Source: Streptomyces spectabilis
GTDB taxonomy: Bacteria; Actinomycetota; Actinomycetes; Streptomycetales; Streptomycetaceae
Assembly: GCF_008704795.1 (NCBI RefSeq)
Contig: NZ_CP023690.1
Span: 5,218,501 to 5,282,500, forward strand
Length of the DNA stretch: 64,000 nt
Reading direction: 5' to 3'
Both the position numbers and the translations under genes were made by a program. Positions within the stretch are counted from its first letter, which is position 1. The number at the start of each line of letters is the position of its first letter. Positions 1-9,587 of the stretch are shown piece after piece. Below the pieces are notes generated by a model. That model was not told where the DNA came from, did no database searches, and was given only the letters and a program-made list of their open reading frames with translations.

Positions 1-875
1 CCGACAAGATCAACCGCACCGGCATCCGCGTCCAGGACCTCTATGACGAGTCGATCCTGAAGCAGAAGGTCGAAGCCGCCCTGGAGCAGAAGAACCAGCT
101 GCTCACCAAGGTGTTCAACCGCCGCGCCATCGAGGCGGAGCAGATCGTCGAGCAGCTCCTGGAGCACGGCGAGAACATCAAGCAGTACGTGGCCGACACC
201 ACGCTGATCCTGAACAACGCGCTCGACGACGACAAGGTCGTCCTGTTCGAGGGCGGCCAGGGCACGCTCCTGGACGTGGACCACGGCACGTACCCGTTCG
301 TCACCTCGTCGAACCCGACCGCGGGCGGTGCCTGCACGGGCACCGGCGTCGGTCCGACGAAGATCAGCCGCGTCATCGGCATCCTCAAGGCGTACACGAC
401 CCGTGTCGGCGCCGGTCCGTTCCCGACGGAGCTGTTCGACAAGGACGGCGAGGCGCTGCGCGAGATCGGCGGCGAGCGCGGTGTGACCACGGGCCGTGAC
501 CGCCGCTGCGGCTGGTTCGACGCCCCGATCGCCCGCTACGCGACCCGCGTGAACGGCCTGACGGACTTCTTCCTCACCAAGCTGGACGTCCTCACCGGCT
601 GGGAGCGGATCCCGGTCTGCGTCGCGTACGAGATCGACGGCAAGCGCGTCGAGGAGCTCCCGTACAACCAGACGGACTTCCACCACGCGAAGCCGATCTA
701 CGAGACGCTGCCGGGCTGGTCCGAGGACATCACCAAGGCCAAGACCTTCGGCGACCTGCCGAAGAACGCGCAGGCGTACGTGAAGGCCCTGGAGGAGATG
801 TCCGGCGCCCCGATCTCCGCGATCGGCGTGGGTCCGGGCCGGGACGAGACGATCGAGATCAACTCGTTCATTTAG
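1..875 (+). CDS. purA: Adenylosuccinate synthetase, C-terminal part (5' end outside window)
   Basis: Condenses IMP and aspartate using GTP in the first committed step of AMP synthesis; cytosolic. The reading frame is open from base 3 with no start inside the window, so the N-terminal GTP-binding part lies upstream. Family motifs are visible: the IMP-binding stretch [19 protein letters not shown], the segment [12 protein letters not shown], and the C-terminal [10 protein letters not shown] followed by the usual short end. The stop codon overlaps that of the convergent STAND-WD40 gene in the four bases TTAG at 872-875, so no room is left for a conventional intergenic terminator. Identity is certain; only the 5' extent is unknown. 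Confidence 0.98.
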   Translation, partial: DKINRTGIRVQDLYDESILKQKVEAALEQKNQLLTKVFNRRAIEAEQIVEQLLEHGENIKQYVADTTLILNNALDDDKVVLFEGGQGTLLDVDHGTYPFVTSSNPTAGGACTGTGVGPTKISRVIGILKAYTTRVGAGPFPTELFDKDGEALREIGGERGVTTGRDRRCGWFDAPIARYATRVNGLTDFFLTKLDVLTGWERIPVCVAYEIDGKRVEELPYNQTDFHHAKPIYETLPGWSEDITKAKTFGDLPKNAQAYVKALEEMSGAPISAIGVGPGRDETIEINSFI

Positions 876-3800
876 CGACTGGCGACTGCTGACAGCTGTT
901 GGCAGCCACGGCCGCGGCGCTGGTCCGGCAGGTAGCTCGCGCGCTCCTGCCGGGTCAGGTCGCGGCCGACCGCGTGGCAGATCCGCCGGACCGCCCCGGC
1001 CGGCGTGGGCAGGTCGGTCCGCCACAGACGGGCCCTCGCGTCCTCGCCGCCGGTGGCCAGGGTCCGTCCGTCGGGGCTGAACGCCACCGCGCGCACGGAC
1101 TCGGTGTGCCCGCTGAGCCGGGCGCGGAGGTGCCCTGTGGCCGTGTCCCACAGCCGTACCGTGCCGTCGGCGCCGCCGCCGGCGAGGGTGCGGCCCTCGG
1201 GGCTGAAGGCCACCGCGAGGACCTGGCCCGTGCGGTCGGTGAGGGTGGCCCGGGTGCGGCCCGTGGCCGTGTCCCAGAGCCGTACCGTCCCGTCGTCGCT
1301 GCCCGCGGCCACCGTGCGGCCGTCGGGGCTGACCGCGACCGCGCCGACCGCGTCGGCGGGCCCGGTGAGGGTGGCCCGCGGCGTGCCGCTGCCGACGTCC
1401 CACAGCCGTACCGAACCGTCGGCGCTGCCGGTGGCGAGGGTCCGCCCGTCCCGGCTGAAGGTGAGCGCGAGGACCGCCCCCGGGTGGTCGAGCTCGGTCC
1501 TGGCCCGGCCCGCGGCCACGCCCCACAGCCGGACCGTGCGCTGCCCCGTGACGACGGCGAGGGTCCGGCCGTCCGGGCTGATGGCCGCCGCCACCACGGC
1601 CTCGGCGCTGTCGACGGACGTACTGCGCGGCCTGCCGGTGGCCACGTCCCACCGCCGCACCCGCTGGGTGTCGTTGACGGTCGTCAGGGTGTGCTCGTCC
1701 CGGCTGAACGAGACCGCGAGGACCGGCCCGGTGCGGTCGGTGAGCGTGGCGCGCGTGCGGCCGGTGGCCGCGTTCCAAAGGCGTACGCTCCCGTCGGTGC
1801 CGCCCGTGACCAGAATCCGCCCGTCGGGGCTGTACGCGGCGAGCGAGACCGGGGCGCCCTGCCCGGTGAGCGTGGTGCGCGGGGTCTGCGGCGCCGTGTC
1901 CCACCGCCGCACCGTCCTGTCGTAGCCGCTGGTGGCCAGGGTGTGCCCGTCCGGGCCGAAGGCGACACCGGAGACGGGGGCGGTGTGGCCGGTCAGGACG
2001 GTCCGGGTGCGGCCGTCGGCCGGGTTCCACAGGCGTACCGTGCGGTCGGCGCCGCCGGTGGCCAGGGTGCGCCCGTCGGGGCTGAACGCGACGGTGGAGA
2101 CCTCGCCCGTGTGCCCCCTGAGGACGGCCCGTGTCCGCCGCCGCGCCGCGTCCCACAGCCGTACGGTCCGGTCGTAGCCGGTGCTGGCAAGGGTGCGCCC
2201 GTCGGGGCTGAAGGCGACGGCGGAGACCTCGCCGCGGTGGCCCCGGAGCGTGCCGCGCGGCTCGCCGGTGGCCGTGTCCCACAGGCGTACGGTCCGGTCG
2301 GCGCCGCTGGTGGCCAGGGTGCGCCCGCCGCGGCCGAAGGCGACTTTGGAGACCTCGCCCTCGTGGCCGGTGAGCGTGGCGCGGGTCCGTCCCGTCGCCG
2401 TGTCCGAGAGGCGTACGGTGCCGTCGTCGCTGCCGCTCGCGAGGGTGCGGCCGTCGGGGCTGAACGCGAGCGTGAAGACCGCGTCGGTGTGGCGGGGGAA
2501 GGCCCGGCGCACGGTGCCGGTGGTGACGTTCCACAGCCGGACCCGGGTGTCGCCGCTGGCCGCGAGGGTGCGTCCGTCGGGGCTGAACGCCACGGAGTGG
2601 ACGTCCCCGGTCTCGCTGCTGAGGTCGGCCCGCAGCCGGCCGGTGGTGGCGTCCCACAGCCGTACGACGCCGTCGTAGCCGCTGGTGGCGAGGGTGCGCC
2701 CGCTGGGGCTCACCGCCACCGAGAGGACCGGTCCTTCGGCGGCGGTGAAGCGGCGCCGCAGCGGCAGCTCGGCGGCGGCGTAGAGGCTGCCCGCGGCCTC
2801 CGGCGTGGGAGCCGTGCGGTGGGCCCGCACCGCGAGCAGCGCGGCCAGGTCGGGGTCGCTGTCGAGCAGCGCCGCGGACTGCGCGGCGAGCTGGCGGGAC
2901 TGAGCCACGCGCTGCGCGGCGCGGGCCCGGTCGCGCTCGCGGTCGCTGTCGCGGCTCTGCTGCCAGGCGATCAGGGTGGCGGCGAGGACGAGGGCGAGCA
3001 GCGCGGACAGGGCCGCGGTGAACCGGCGCAGGCGGCGGGTGACGCGGGCCGCCGCGCGCTGCTCCTGGTCGCGGGCGGCGGTGCTCGCGGCGAGGAAGTC
3101 CCGTTCCAGTGGGGTGAGTTCGGGGTGGGTGCGGGCCTTCGGGAAGTGCTCGTCCGCGGTGGCGAGGCGGGTGCCCCGGTACAGGGCCCCGGCGTCGCGG
3201 CCCAGTTCCCGCCAGGCCTCGGCGGCCTCGGTGAGGCGGCGGTGGCAGCGCAGCCGCTCGCGGTCCTCGTCGATCCAGGCGCGCAGCCGGGGCCAGCCGG
3301 TGATGACGGCCTCGTGGGTCAGCTCCGCGGTGTCGTGGTCGAGCGTGACCAGGCGGGCGCGGGCGAGCCGGTCCAGGACGCGGGCGGCGGGCGTTGCGGC
3401 GCCCACTGTGTCCGTGCCGTCCCCGCTGTCCCTGCCGTCCCTGCCGTCCCCGCCGTCCAGTTCGGCCCGGCGCACCGGCCGCCGCGTGTCCGGCACGCCG
3501 TCGCCCGGCGTGATCAGACGGAGCAGGATGCGGCGCGCCGACTCCCGCTGGTCCTCGGGCAGTTGGGTGTACAGGTCCTCGGCGGTGCGGGCCAGGGCGC
3601 CGGTGACCCGGCCCGACGCCTCGTACGCGGCCATCGTCAGGGTGCGGCCCTGGCGGCGGCGCCAGGTCTCCAGGAGCGCGTGGGAGGTCAGCGGCAGACA
3701 GCCCGGCTCGTCCAGGGTCTCCTCGATGAGCCGGGCGGTGAGGGCGCGCTCCACGATGAGGCCGTGCGCGGCGGCCGGTCGGACGATGGCCTCGCGCAGT

Positions 3801-4621
3801 TCGGCGGGGCTCATCGGGACCACCGGAAGGTTGGCCTCGCGGATGGCGTCGGCGAGCCCGCGGTGCTGCAGACAGCGGCCGTAGAAGTCGGCGCGCACGC
3901 CGAGCACCACCCGCAGGCGCAGGACCGGGGTGCGGGCGGACACGAGCCGGTCGATGAACTCCTGCCGCTCGCCCGCGTCGTGGCAGAGGGTGAAGACCTC
4001 CTCGAACTGGTCGACCACCAGCCAGGTGTCGCCGTCGCCCGGGGCCGGCGCGAACAGCCGCTCGTGGGTGCGCACGGGCCGGGGCCCCGGGGTGAGGACG
4101 CGGATCGCGGCGGGCCGGGGCGCGCCGGACGCGGGCTGCCGCAGACAGGGGATGAGCCCGGCGCGCAGCAGCGACGACTTTCCGCTGCCGGAGGGGCCGA
4201 AGACGGTGGTGACGCGGTGTTCCCTGGCCAGGGAGACGAGTTCGGCGGTGAGCCGGTCGCGGCCGAAGAAACGCTCCTGGTCCCCGGTGTCGAAGCGCGC
4301 GAGCCCCCGGTAGGGCGGATCGGCGTCCTGGGCGTCGTCGCGGGGCCCGTGCGCGGCCTCCTCGACGCGGGCCTCGCGCCAGCGCCGCTCCCACCAGCCG
4401 GGGTCGCCGCCGCAGGCCTTCACATAGGCGAGCGCGACCGGCAGCGACGGCAGCTTCTCGCCCGCGACGGCGTAGGCGAGGGTGGTGGCGGAGTAGGCGG
4501 AGTCGGCGGCCATCGCCCGGTACGTGGGCGCGCCCGCCCCGCGGCGCAGCGCGCGCAACTCGTGGGCGAACCGCTCCACGGGTCCCGCCGCCGGATCGAT
4601 CGGTTTCTCGCGACGTCCCAC
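872..4621 (-). CDS. Helix-turn-helix / STAND ATPase / 14-repeat WD40 protein
   Basis: A 1249-residue signalling ATPase. Order seen: an XRE-like helix-turn-helix segment at about residues 13-75; a STAND module beginning PYRGLARF with Walker [12 protein letters not shown] near 145 and Walker [10 protein letters not shown]; one hydrophobic segment near 530-550 ending AWQQ; then 14 WD40 repeats (GRTLA...VRLWD) from about residue 620, enough for two seven-bladed propellers. [13 protein letters not shown] linker is encoded by 9-bp DNA repeats near 3408-3461. I chose the GTG at 4621, with GGGGGG 6-11 bases upstream; an ATG at 4669 is possible. Known family: nucleotide-switched sensors whose propeller recognises a ligand. 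The ligand is unknown here. A paralog of the same plan lies at 59029-63075. Confidence 0.85.
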   Translation of the reverse strand: MGRREKPIDPAAGPVERFAHELRALRRGAGAPTYRAMAADSAYSATTLAYAVAGEKLPSLPVALAYVKACGGDPGWWERRWREARVEEAAHGPRDDAQDADPPYRGLARFDTGDQERFFGRDRLTAELVSLAREHRVTTVFGPSGSGKSSLLRAGLIPCLRQPASGAPRPAAIRVLTPGPRPVRTHERLFAPAPGDGDTWLVVDQFEEVFTLCHDAGERQEFIDRLVSARTPVLRLRVVLGVRADFYGRCLQHRGLADAIREANLPVVPMSPAELREAIVRPAAAHGLIVERALTARLIEETLDEPGCLPLTSHALLETWRRRQGRTLTMAAYEASGRVTGALARTAEDLYTQLPEDQRESARRILLRLITPGDGVPDTRRPVRRAELDGGDGRDGRDSGDGTDTVGAATPAARVLDRLARARLVTLDHDTAELTHEAVITGWPRLRAWIDEDRERLRCHRRLTEAAEAWRELGRDAGALYRGTRLATADEHFPKARTHPELTPLERDFLAASTAARDQEQRAAARVTRRLRRFTAALSALLALVLAATLIAWQQSRDSDRERDRARAAQRVAQSRQLAAQSAALLDSDPDLAALLAVRAHRTAPTPEAAGSLYAAAELPLRRRFTAAEGPVLSVAVSPSGRTLATSGYDGVVRLWDATTGRLRADLSSETGDVHSVAFSPDGRTLAASGDTRVRLWNVTTGTVRRAFPRHTDAVFTLAFSPDGRTLASGSDDGTVRLSDTATGRTRATLTGHEGEVSKVAFGRGGRTLATSGADRTVRLWDTATGEPRGTLRGHRGEVSAVAFSPDGRTLASTGYDRTVRLWDAARRRTRAVLRGHTGEVSTVAFSPDGRTLATGGADRTVRLWNPADGRTRTVLTGHTAPVSGVAFGPDGHTLATSGYDRTVRRWDTAPQTPRTTLTGQGAPVSLAAYSPDGRILVTGGTDGSVRLWNAATGRTRATLTDRTGPVLAVSFSRDEHTLTTVNDTQRVRRWDVATGRPRSTSVDSAEAVVAAAISPDGRTLAVVTGQRTVRLWGVAAGRARTELDHPGAVLALTFSRDGRTLATGSADGSVRLWDVGSGTPRATLTGPADAVGAVAVSPDGRTVAAGSDDGTVRLWDTATGRTRATLTDRTGQVLAVAFSPEGRTLAGGGADGTVRLWDTATGHLRARLSGHTESVRAVAFSPDGRTLATGGEDARARLWRTDLPTPAGAVRRICHAVGRDLTRQERASYLPDQRRGRGCQQLSAVASR

Positions 4622-4709
4622 GACGCATCCCCCCGCGTGTGCCCCCGTACGTGCGTGATGGGCACCCACCCAACTCCGCAGCCCGGCCCCGCGGAAGCCG
4701 TGAGCGAGC

Positions 4710-4723
4710 CAAAACCTGTTTTG
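4710..4723. promoter_or_regulatory. A/T-rich palindrome upstream of the STAND-WD40 gene
   Basis: CAAAACCTGTTTTG is a perfect 5-4-5 inverted repeat lying about 90-100 bases upstream of the GTG start of the STAND-WD40 gene. A/T-rich symmetrical sites are rare in this sequence, so an operator is plausible. No binding protein can be named. Confidence 0.3.
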
Positions 4724-4785
4724 TCCCGGGGCACGCGGAGGGGGTGCGGGACAACGGCGCGGCGGGTTGGAATCGCCGGGTGGCA

Positions 4786-4823
4786 GGGCCGCCGCCCGAC
4801 CGACGGGGGGCGGGCGGCGGCCC
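4786..4823 (-). terminator. Strong GC hairpin after the Ser/Thr kinase gene
   Basis: Perfect 13-bp arms (4786-4798 and 4811-4823, GGGCCGCCGCCCG and its complement) enclose a 12-base loop. The hairpin starts 15 bases past the kinase stop codon and has no T-run, which is common for streptomycete terminators. It would insulate the kinase from the STAND-WD40 gene downstream on the same strand. Confidence 0.7.
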
Positions 4824-4838
4824 GGTCGCGCGAGCCGG

Positions 4839-6731
4839 TCAGCCCTTGGTGTACGTGAGCGCCTTGCCGCCGTCGGTGTTGACCCGGTGCAGCTCGCCGC
4901 TCGGCAGGATGCTGACGACGCTGGGGGCGCCCGGCTCGCAGGTGCGGGGCGGGCCCACGGTGACCTGGGTCCTGGAGATGCGCAGTTCGCTGTCGGACGC
5001 GGAGGTCAAGGTGCCCTGGAACACGCAGTGGTAGGTGCCGCCGCCCTTGAGCGGGCCGTCGGCGGTCAGGGACAGGACGGTGTCGCCGACCTCGCCCTGC
5101 TGGATGGTGAGGCGGCGGGTGCTGGTCCCGGCCTCGCCGGACACCGTGCCGTTCCAGGTGCCGAGGTACTTGTCCGGCACGGTGTCCTCGTCGGACGCGG
5201 ACGCGGACGGCGTCGGCGAGGCGGGTTCCGCCGAGTCGGACGGGGTGCCCGGCGTGGTGGGAGCGGAGCTCTCGCGGTTCTTGCTGTCGCCGCGCGCCTT
5301 GGGGTCGCCGTCGCCCTTCATCACCGCGTACACCGTGCCGCCCGCGCCGAGCGCCACTATGACGGCCACGGCGACGAGCAGCGCCGTGGACCGGGCGCTG
5401 CGGCGCGGCGGGTCGAGCGGCGGCGGGCCGTACGGGGGCGTGCCGGTGCCGGTGCCGTACGGCCCCTGCGGGTGCGGATAGCCGTACGCGGCGGGCCCCA
5501 CGGGCCCCGCGGCCTGGTGGGGGTAGGCGTAGGCCGGGGTGGGGACCGGCGGCGGCGCGGCCGTGACGGCGGGCGCGGCGGGCAGGGGCGCGGGCGGCGC
5601 CCCGCTGACCATGGTCGGCAGGCGGTCGACCGAGCCCTGTCCCGGCACGCCGGGCGGCGGCGGGGTGTCGGGCTGCCCGGGAGCCGCGGGCGGGGTGGCG
5701 GGAGGGTTCGCGGGCGGGGGCGGTGTGCTCTCCGCGGACGGCCGCGGTCCGTCGGGCACGGCCTCTGCCGCGGCCCCGGCCCCGCCCGCATCCGAGGTCT
5801 CCGCCTCCGGGTCCTCGACCTCCAGCAACTGCACGGCGTGCCGCCCGAGTTGGGCGACCAGGGCGCCGGGGAGCCACGGATCCCGGGACTTCCCCTCGAA
5901 GACCGTGTTCCCGGCGCCCGTACGGTCCAGGACGTCGTCCAAGGAGGGCCGGTCCTCCGGTGCCTTGGCCAGGCAGTGCTTGACGAGGTCGCGCAGCGAC
6001 TCCGGCACCGGCTCCAGGTCCGGCTCCTCCTGGGCGATGCGGAACATCAGCGCGTGCACACCGCTGTTGGCCGTGCCGAAGGGCAGCGCGCCCGTCGCGG
6101 CGTACGCGAGCACGGACCCCAGGCAGAAGACGTCCGCCGCCTCGGTGACGCGGTCGCCGCGCACCTGCTCGGGTGCCATGAACCCCGGAGATCCGACGAG
6201 CGCGCCGGTGCGCGTGAGGCCGCCGTCGGTGACCGTCTCCAGGGCCCTGGCTATCCCGAAGTCGATGACGCGCGGCCCGTCGATGGTCACCAGGACGTTG
6301 GACGGCTTGAGGTCGCGGTGGATGAGCCCGGCGGCGTGGATGTCCTTGAGGGCGTTCGCGAGCCCGGCCGCGAGGATCTTCACCGAGCGCTCGGGCAGCG
6401 GGCCGTGGTCGTGCGAGACGACGGCCTGCAGCGAGGGCCCGGCGACGTACCCCGTGGCGACCCACGGGATCGCGGCCTCCGTGTCGGCGTCGAGCACCGG
6501 CGCCGTCCACGCGCCGCCGACGCGCCGCGCGGCCTGCACCTCCTGCCGGAAGCGGCTGCGGAACTCCTCCTGCGCGGCGAGCTCCTCGCGCACCAGCTTG
6601 ACGGCGACCGTGCGGTTCCTGCCGGAACGCGCCAGGTACACCTGCCCCATGCCACCCGCGCCGAGCCGTGCGAGCAGGCGGTAGGCGCCTATCCGCTGCG
6701 GTTCGCCCGGACCCAGTTTCTCCATGGCCAT
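4839..6731 (-). CDS. Membrane-anchored Ser/Thr protein kinase (PknB-like catalytic domain)
   Basis: A 630-residue Hanks-type kinase. The catalytic domain occupies residues 15-280: glycine loop GAGGMGQV at 24-31, catalytic lysine K45, HRDLKPSN at 138-145, DFG at 157-159 and GSPGFMAPEQ in the activation segment. A Pro/Ala-rich cytoplasmic linker follows, then one transmembrane helix at about 449-470 and an extracytoplasmic domain of about 160 residues with two cysteines near 569 and 598, possibly disulfide-bonded. The external domain is not PASTA, so the sensed signal is unclear. The start is the first of two ATGs (6731), which has GGAGG 11 bases upstream; the second ATG is poorly spaced. It is transcribed in the same direction as the STAND-WD40 gene but separated by a hairpin. 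Confidence 0.93.
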   Translation of the reverse strand: MAMEKLGPGEPQRIGAYRLLARLGAGGMGQVYLARSGRNRTVAVKLVREELAAQEEFRSRFRQEVQAARRVGGAWTAPVLDADTEAAIPWVATGYVAGPSLQAVVSHDHGPLPERSVKILAAGLANALKDIHAAGLIHRDLKPSNVLVTIDGPRVIDFGIARALETVTDGGLTRTGALVGSPGFMAPEQVRGDRVTEAADVFCLGSVLAYAATGALPFGTANSGVHALMFRIAQEEPDLEPVPESLRDLVKHCLAKAPEDRPSLDDVLDRTGAGNTVFEGKSRDPWLPGALVAQLGRHAVQLLEVEDPEAETSDAGGAGAAAEAVPDGPRPSAESTPPPPANPPATPPAAPGQPDTPPPPGVPGQGSVDRLPTMVSGAPPAPLPAAPAVTAAPPPVPTPAYAYPHQAAGPVGPAAYGYPHPQGPYGTGTGTPPYGPPPLDPPRRSARSTALLVAVAVIVALGAGGTVYAVMKGDGDPKARGDSKNRESSAPTTPGTPSDSAEPASPTPSASASDEDTVPDKYLGTWNGTVSGEAGTSTRRLTIQQGEVGDTVLSLTADGPLKGGGTYHCVFQGTLTSASDSELRISRTQVTVGPPRTCEPGAPSVVSILPSGELHRVNTDGGKALTYTKG

Positions 6732-7004
6732 CGCGGCGCCGTCCTCCCCCAGTTCCAGCCACTTTCAGACGGCCACTGTGCGTGTACCGCCGTGCAACAG
6801 ACCGAGGAGTCTACGTACCGTCCACATGGTCCGCGCGACGCCCCCGAGTCCCTATAAGCCCACTACATGGGCGCCTCTTCCGCAGTGTGTCGACGGAATC
6901 TGTGACACATCCGTGAGACAGCGCTCGGCCCCGCCACAGTGATCGTCGCCCCGGGGACTTGCGGGCGGACATCCTCCACCAGGGCCCCGGGGGCGAGCTG
7001 TCCC

Positions 7005-7859
7005 TCAGTGCAGGGCTTCGATGGATCGCAAGATCAGGGCTCGTGCCTCGGTTCCATGGACAGCGAGATCGAAAAGCCGCGCGAAGGCCCGTAAGTAGAT
7101 GTCCAGTTCCCCCGGAGCTGTGACAGTGACTTTCGCGGCGAGCAGCTCGACGTGGATGCGTGCGTCGTCGAAAATCGTGAACTGTTCCAGCGGCCACATG
7201 ACCTGTTCTCGCGGCGCGGTGGCGGGGATGATCCCGAGGGACATGGAGGGCAACGCCATCGCGGCGAGCAGTGCCCCGAGCTGGCCTGCCATGACGTCCG
7301 TATCGCCGACGCGGTGGTGCAGGACGCTCTCCTCGATGAGGGTCGCGAACCGGCGATCTCCTTCGTGGAGTACACGCGCGCGCTCCATGCGCGCCTTCAC
7401 GGCCTCGCTCACGTCGTCGGGGGTGCCGCGAAAGGCGGCGATCGTGCTCATGAGGGCTGTGGCGTAGCCAGGCGTTTGAAGGTAGCCGGGGATCACGTGG
7501 GAGGCGTACACCCGAAAACGGCGGGTGCGCTCGTATCGGGCGGTCGAAGCCTCTTGCAGCTGCTTCATGCCCCTCCGCTGGAGACGCTTCCACTGGACGT
7601 ACATGGAGTCGGCCTGGCGGTTGGCCGCGATCAGGTCCGCAGCCTGGTCGGCGGCGTCGCAGGCCGTACACCAGGCCTGGACATCCGCGTCTGAAGGGGC
7701 GGTAACAGCGTTCTCGATGCGGGACGACTTGGCGACGGACCAGTCGGAGCGGCGCGCGAGTTCCCTGCCGGTGATCCCGGCGTCCAGGCGCAGCTCTCGC
7801 AGGCGGCCTGCGAGAGCTGCGCGCGCCTCCTGCACGCTGGTCGTCGGGAAGGAGGGCAT
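7005..7859 (-). CDS. XRE-family regulator with Scr1-type DUF5753 domain
   Basis: A 284-residue DNA-binding protein. Residues 15-65 form a Cro/XRE helix-turn-helix (LRELRLDAGITGRELARRS), and the rest matches the DUF5753/Scr1 sensor domain common in Streptomyces, with the hallmark IPGYLQTPGYA and a later IEESVLHHRVG. Such regulators usually sit beside a tiny partner gene; here the partners upstream on the same strand are a DUF6879 protein and a small unknown, only 6 bases away. Leu256 is encoded by TTA (7092-7094), so translation should depend on the bldA tRNA. The target promoter is not known. Confidence 0.9.
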   Translation of the reverse strand: MPSFPTTSVQEARAALAGRLRELRLDAGITGRELARRSDWSVAKSSRIENAVTAPSDADVQAWCTACDAADQAADLIAANRQADSMYVQWKRLQRRGMKQLQEASTARYERTRRFRVYASHVIPGYLQTPGYATALMSTIAAFRGTPDDVSEAVKARMERARVLHEGDRRFATLIEESVLHHRVGDTDVMAGQLGALLAAMALPSMSLGIIPATAPREQVMWPLEQFTIFDDARIHVELLAAKVTVTAPGELDIYLRAFARLFDLAVHGTEARALILRSIEALH

Positions 7860-7865
7860 CGGCGG

Positions 7866-8381
7866 TTACTTGACCTCGTACTGGTCGTGCGGAACGGCCC
7901 GCTCCCAGACGCGCTCGAACGCGGCTGCCTGCTGGCCGACCACGGCTGAGTCGTCGCACAGTTCCTTGTTGATCCACTCGCCGTCACCGGAGAAGTGGTG
8001 GACGCGCATCAGCCGTCCGTCGAAGATCCATAGATCGCTACCGGGAAGCAGCATGTCCCACGTGCGGTGGCGGGGCAGCCAGCGGACCTCCTCGCCCGCC
8101 TCGGTGTTGGCGCGGGTCTGGTAGTGCTCCCACCTGATGTAATCGGTGACGGGCTCCGAGACGATCCGGGCGCGGCGTACGTGGACGCCACGGGCGACGG
8201 CATCCGCGATGACCTGGTGGTAGGGACGCCACCAGGAAGTGCGATCAGCCCATTCGACCCGTCGGCCCTCCTGCCAGGCCTCGAAGCGAGGGTTGCTGTA
8301 GTAGGCGTCCCTCATCTCCAGGTGGACGGCCGACTTCACGGCGCCGGCGAGGAGTTCAGCGAACTCCGGGACCGAGCTCAT
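7866..8381 (-). CDS. DUF6879 family protein
   Basis: A 171-residue cytosolic protein that matches the streptomycete DUF6879 family: it begins with a FAELLAGA-type helix, then a conserved region rich in Tyr and Trp (YIRWEHYQTRANTEAGEEVRW) and a C-terminal FERVWERAVPHDQY. No catalytic motif can be recognised. It lies between the Scr1-type HTH gene (6 bases downstream) and a small gene whose 3' end overlaps its start by 26 bases, so the three are probably translated from one mRNA. In other actinomycetes this family co-occurs with DUF5753 regulators, which suggests a regulator/partner unit; the molecular role is unknown. Confidence 0.8.
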   Translation of the reverse strand: MSSVPEFAELLAGAVKSAVHLEMRDAYYSNPRFEAWQEGRRVEWADRTSWWRPYHQVIADAVARGVHVRRARIVSEPVTDYIRWEHYQTRANTEAGEEVRWLPRHRTWDMLLPGSDLWIFDGRLMRVHHFSGDGEWINKELCDDSAVVGQQAAAFERVWERAVPHDQYEVK

Positions 8382-8607
8382 CGCACGCCTTCCTGATGAT
8401 CGAAACCATACGGGCCGGGACCCTGATGATTCCCTCGCCGGGCGGGATCGGGGCCCGCGCCGGCGACAGGGCCTCGCACTGGGCGCTCGTCCTCTCGTCG
8501 GCCTCGTACCCCTGGATCAGCAGATCCGACGTCGACCTGTCCACCCACACTGTTGGGCATCCGTCCTCGTCCGTCTCAGGGTCGATCCCGACGAAGTGAA
8601 TGGTCAT
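8356..8607 (-). CDS. Small unknown protein, first gene of the HTH/DUF6879 operon
   Basis: An 83-residue protein without recognised domain, starting MTIHFVGIDPETDEDGCP. I prefer the ATG at 8607; an upstream ATG at 8658 would add 17 residues with no better ribosome site. It has an acidic front half and ends in a helix with basic residues (ARMVSIIRKACDEL). Its 3' end overlaps the DUF6879 start by 26 bases, which argues for translational coupling. Its role can only be inferred from context as a component of the Scr1/DUF6879 unit. Confidence 0.6.
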   Translation of the reverse strand: MTIHFVGIDPETDEDGCPTVWVDRSTSDLLIQGYEADERTSAQCEALSPARAPIPPGEGIIRVPARMVSIIRKACDELGPGVR

Positions 8608-8837
8608 GGTGCCCCGCCTTCCGCGCCACTCGGTTGCAGAGATTTGCACCACGTTCATCCCCTCGCGTCATGGCGTCAAGAGGGCCTGTGCAGCCACCTC
8701 GGGAGCCTCAACTTCCCTGTAATTCGGTGCAACTTCGTGGCGCCTGCGCTGCGCCAGTTCCTAGCGTCGGTGGTTACGACGAAACTCCGGCGACCAGGCG
8801 AACGGTCCCGGGGCGTGGCCGACCAGCAGGAGCCGAC

Positions 8838-9296
8838 ATGGCCGAGAGCACGACAACCGCAGGCGCTGTCACCTGGCTCACGGAAGCACGCGCCGACGTC
8901 CGCAGAGCACTCGCCGAGTGGGATCGCGGCGACCTCGCGCCGGTCCCCGTCGGAGCCGCCTGGGACGTGGTCCGCATGCCGCAGCGCATCGGCTGGCGCA
9001 CCATCCACTGCCTGCGTGCCGACAGCGCTCTGCTCGGGCCCGTGCTGCACACCGCGACGCACGTCGAGGTCCTCGTCCCTCCTGGGACCGCGCGGTCCTG
9101 GTGCGCGCCGCAGGCCACCACGCTCAGCCGCGGCGACTTCATCGCGGCCCCAGGCCCCGCCGTCGTCGCCCCGCTCACCGTGCGCACCCGCTCCTGGATC
9201 GTCGCCCCCACCACCCCGCTCCTCCTCACGGACCCAGCCGAGCTGTTGTCCGCGTACACCACCGCGCACGAGGCGATGAAGGGCGTGACGACGTGA
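8838..9296 (+). CDS. Hypothetical protein, divergent from the HTH/DUF6879 operon
   Basis: A 152-residue protein I cannot assign. The ATG at 8838 has AGGAG six bases upstream and was chosen over a longer in-frame extension. It contains a beta-rich middle (THVEVLVPPGTARSW, LSRGDFIAAPGP) and a C-terminal LLLTDPAELL, the sort of layout seen in small proteins next to Scr1-type regulators in Streptomyces. It runs divergently from the HTH operon with 230 bases between starts, and overlaps the following gene by GTGA. Translation coupling makes a joint function with that 74-residue protein likely. Confidence 0.65.
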   Translation: MAESTTTAGAVTWLTEARADVRRALAEWDRGDLAPVPVGAAWDVVRMPQRIGWRTIHCLRADSALLGPVLHTATHVEVLVPPGTARSWCAPQATTLSRGDFIAAPGPAVVAPLTVRTRSWIVAPTTPLLLTDPAELLSAYTTAHEAMKGVTT

Positions 9297-9517
9297 CCGC
9301 CGCAGGGCCCGACGAGTACGTGGGCGACTACGAGTTCCCGGACCTCTACGGGGCCTACCGCGAGCACCTCGACCACTGCCCCGGTATTCACACCGGCCTC
9401 CTCGCCGACTGCGTCGAAGGCGCGCGCCTCGCCGCCGCCTGGCTGGATGAGGACTGGCCCGGCTACGGGGCCGCCGGTACGGAGCGGTGGTTCTGGGGGG
9501 TGCGATCCCATGCGTGA
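9293..9517 (+). CDS. Small acidic hypothetical protein
   Basis: A 74-residue protein read from a GTG that overlaps the previous stop codon (GTGA, 9293-9296), so it is translationally coupled. It is rich in Asp, Tyr and Trp (DEYVGDYEFPDLYGAYR, WLDEDWPGYG) and has no membrane segment or known motif. Function unknown; the operon partner at 8838 and the divergent Scr1-type regulator are the only clues. Confidence 0.55.
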   Translation: MTAAGPDEYVGDYEFPDLYGAYREHLDHCPGIHTGLLADCVEGARLAAAWLDEDWPGYGAAGTERWFWGVRSHA

Positions 9518-9587
9518 CGTGAGCGAGCCCTTGAGGCTGTTCGTCGTAGTCCCGTTGAGTTCCCTCGCCTACGACCACGGCATCGCT

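Noticed and set aside
899..4858. 1319-codon open frame on the plus strand across the STAND-WD40 gene
   Set aside because: It is antisense to the repeat-rich gene. High GC and repeated WD40 codons keep the complementary frame open; the translation is Gly/Arg/Ala-rich without any domain, and no ribosome site supports it.
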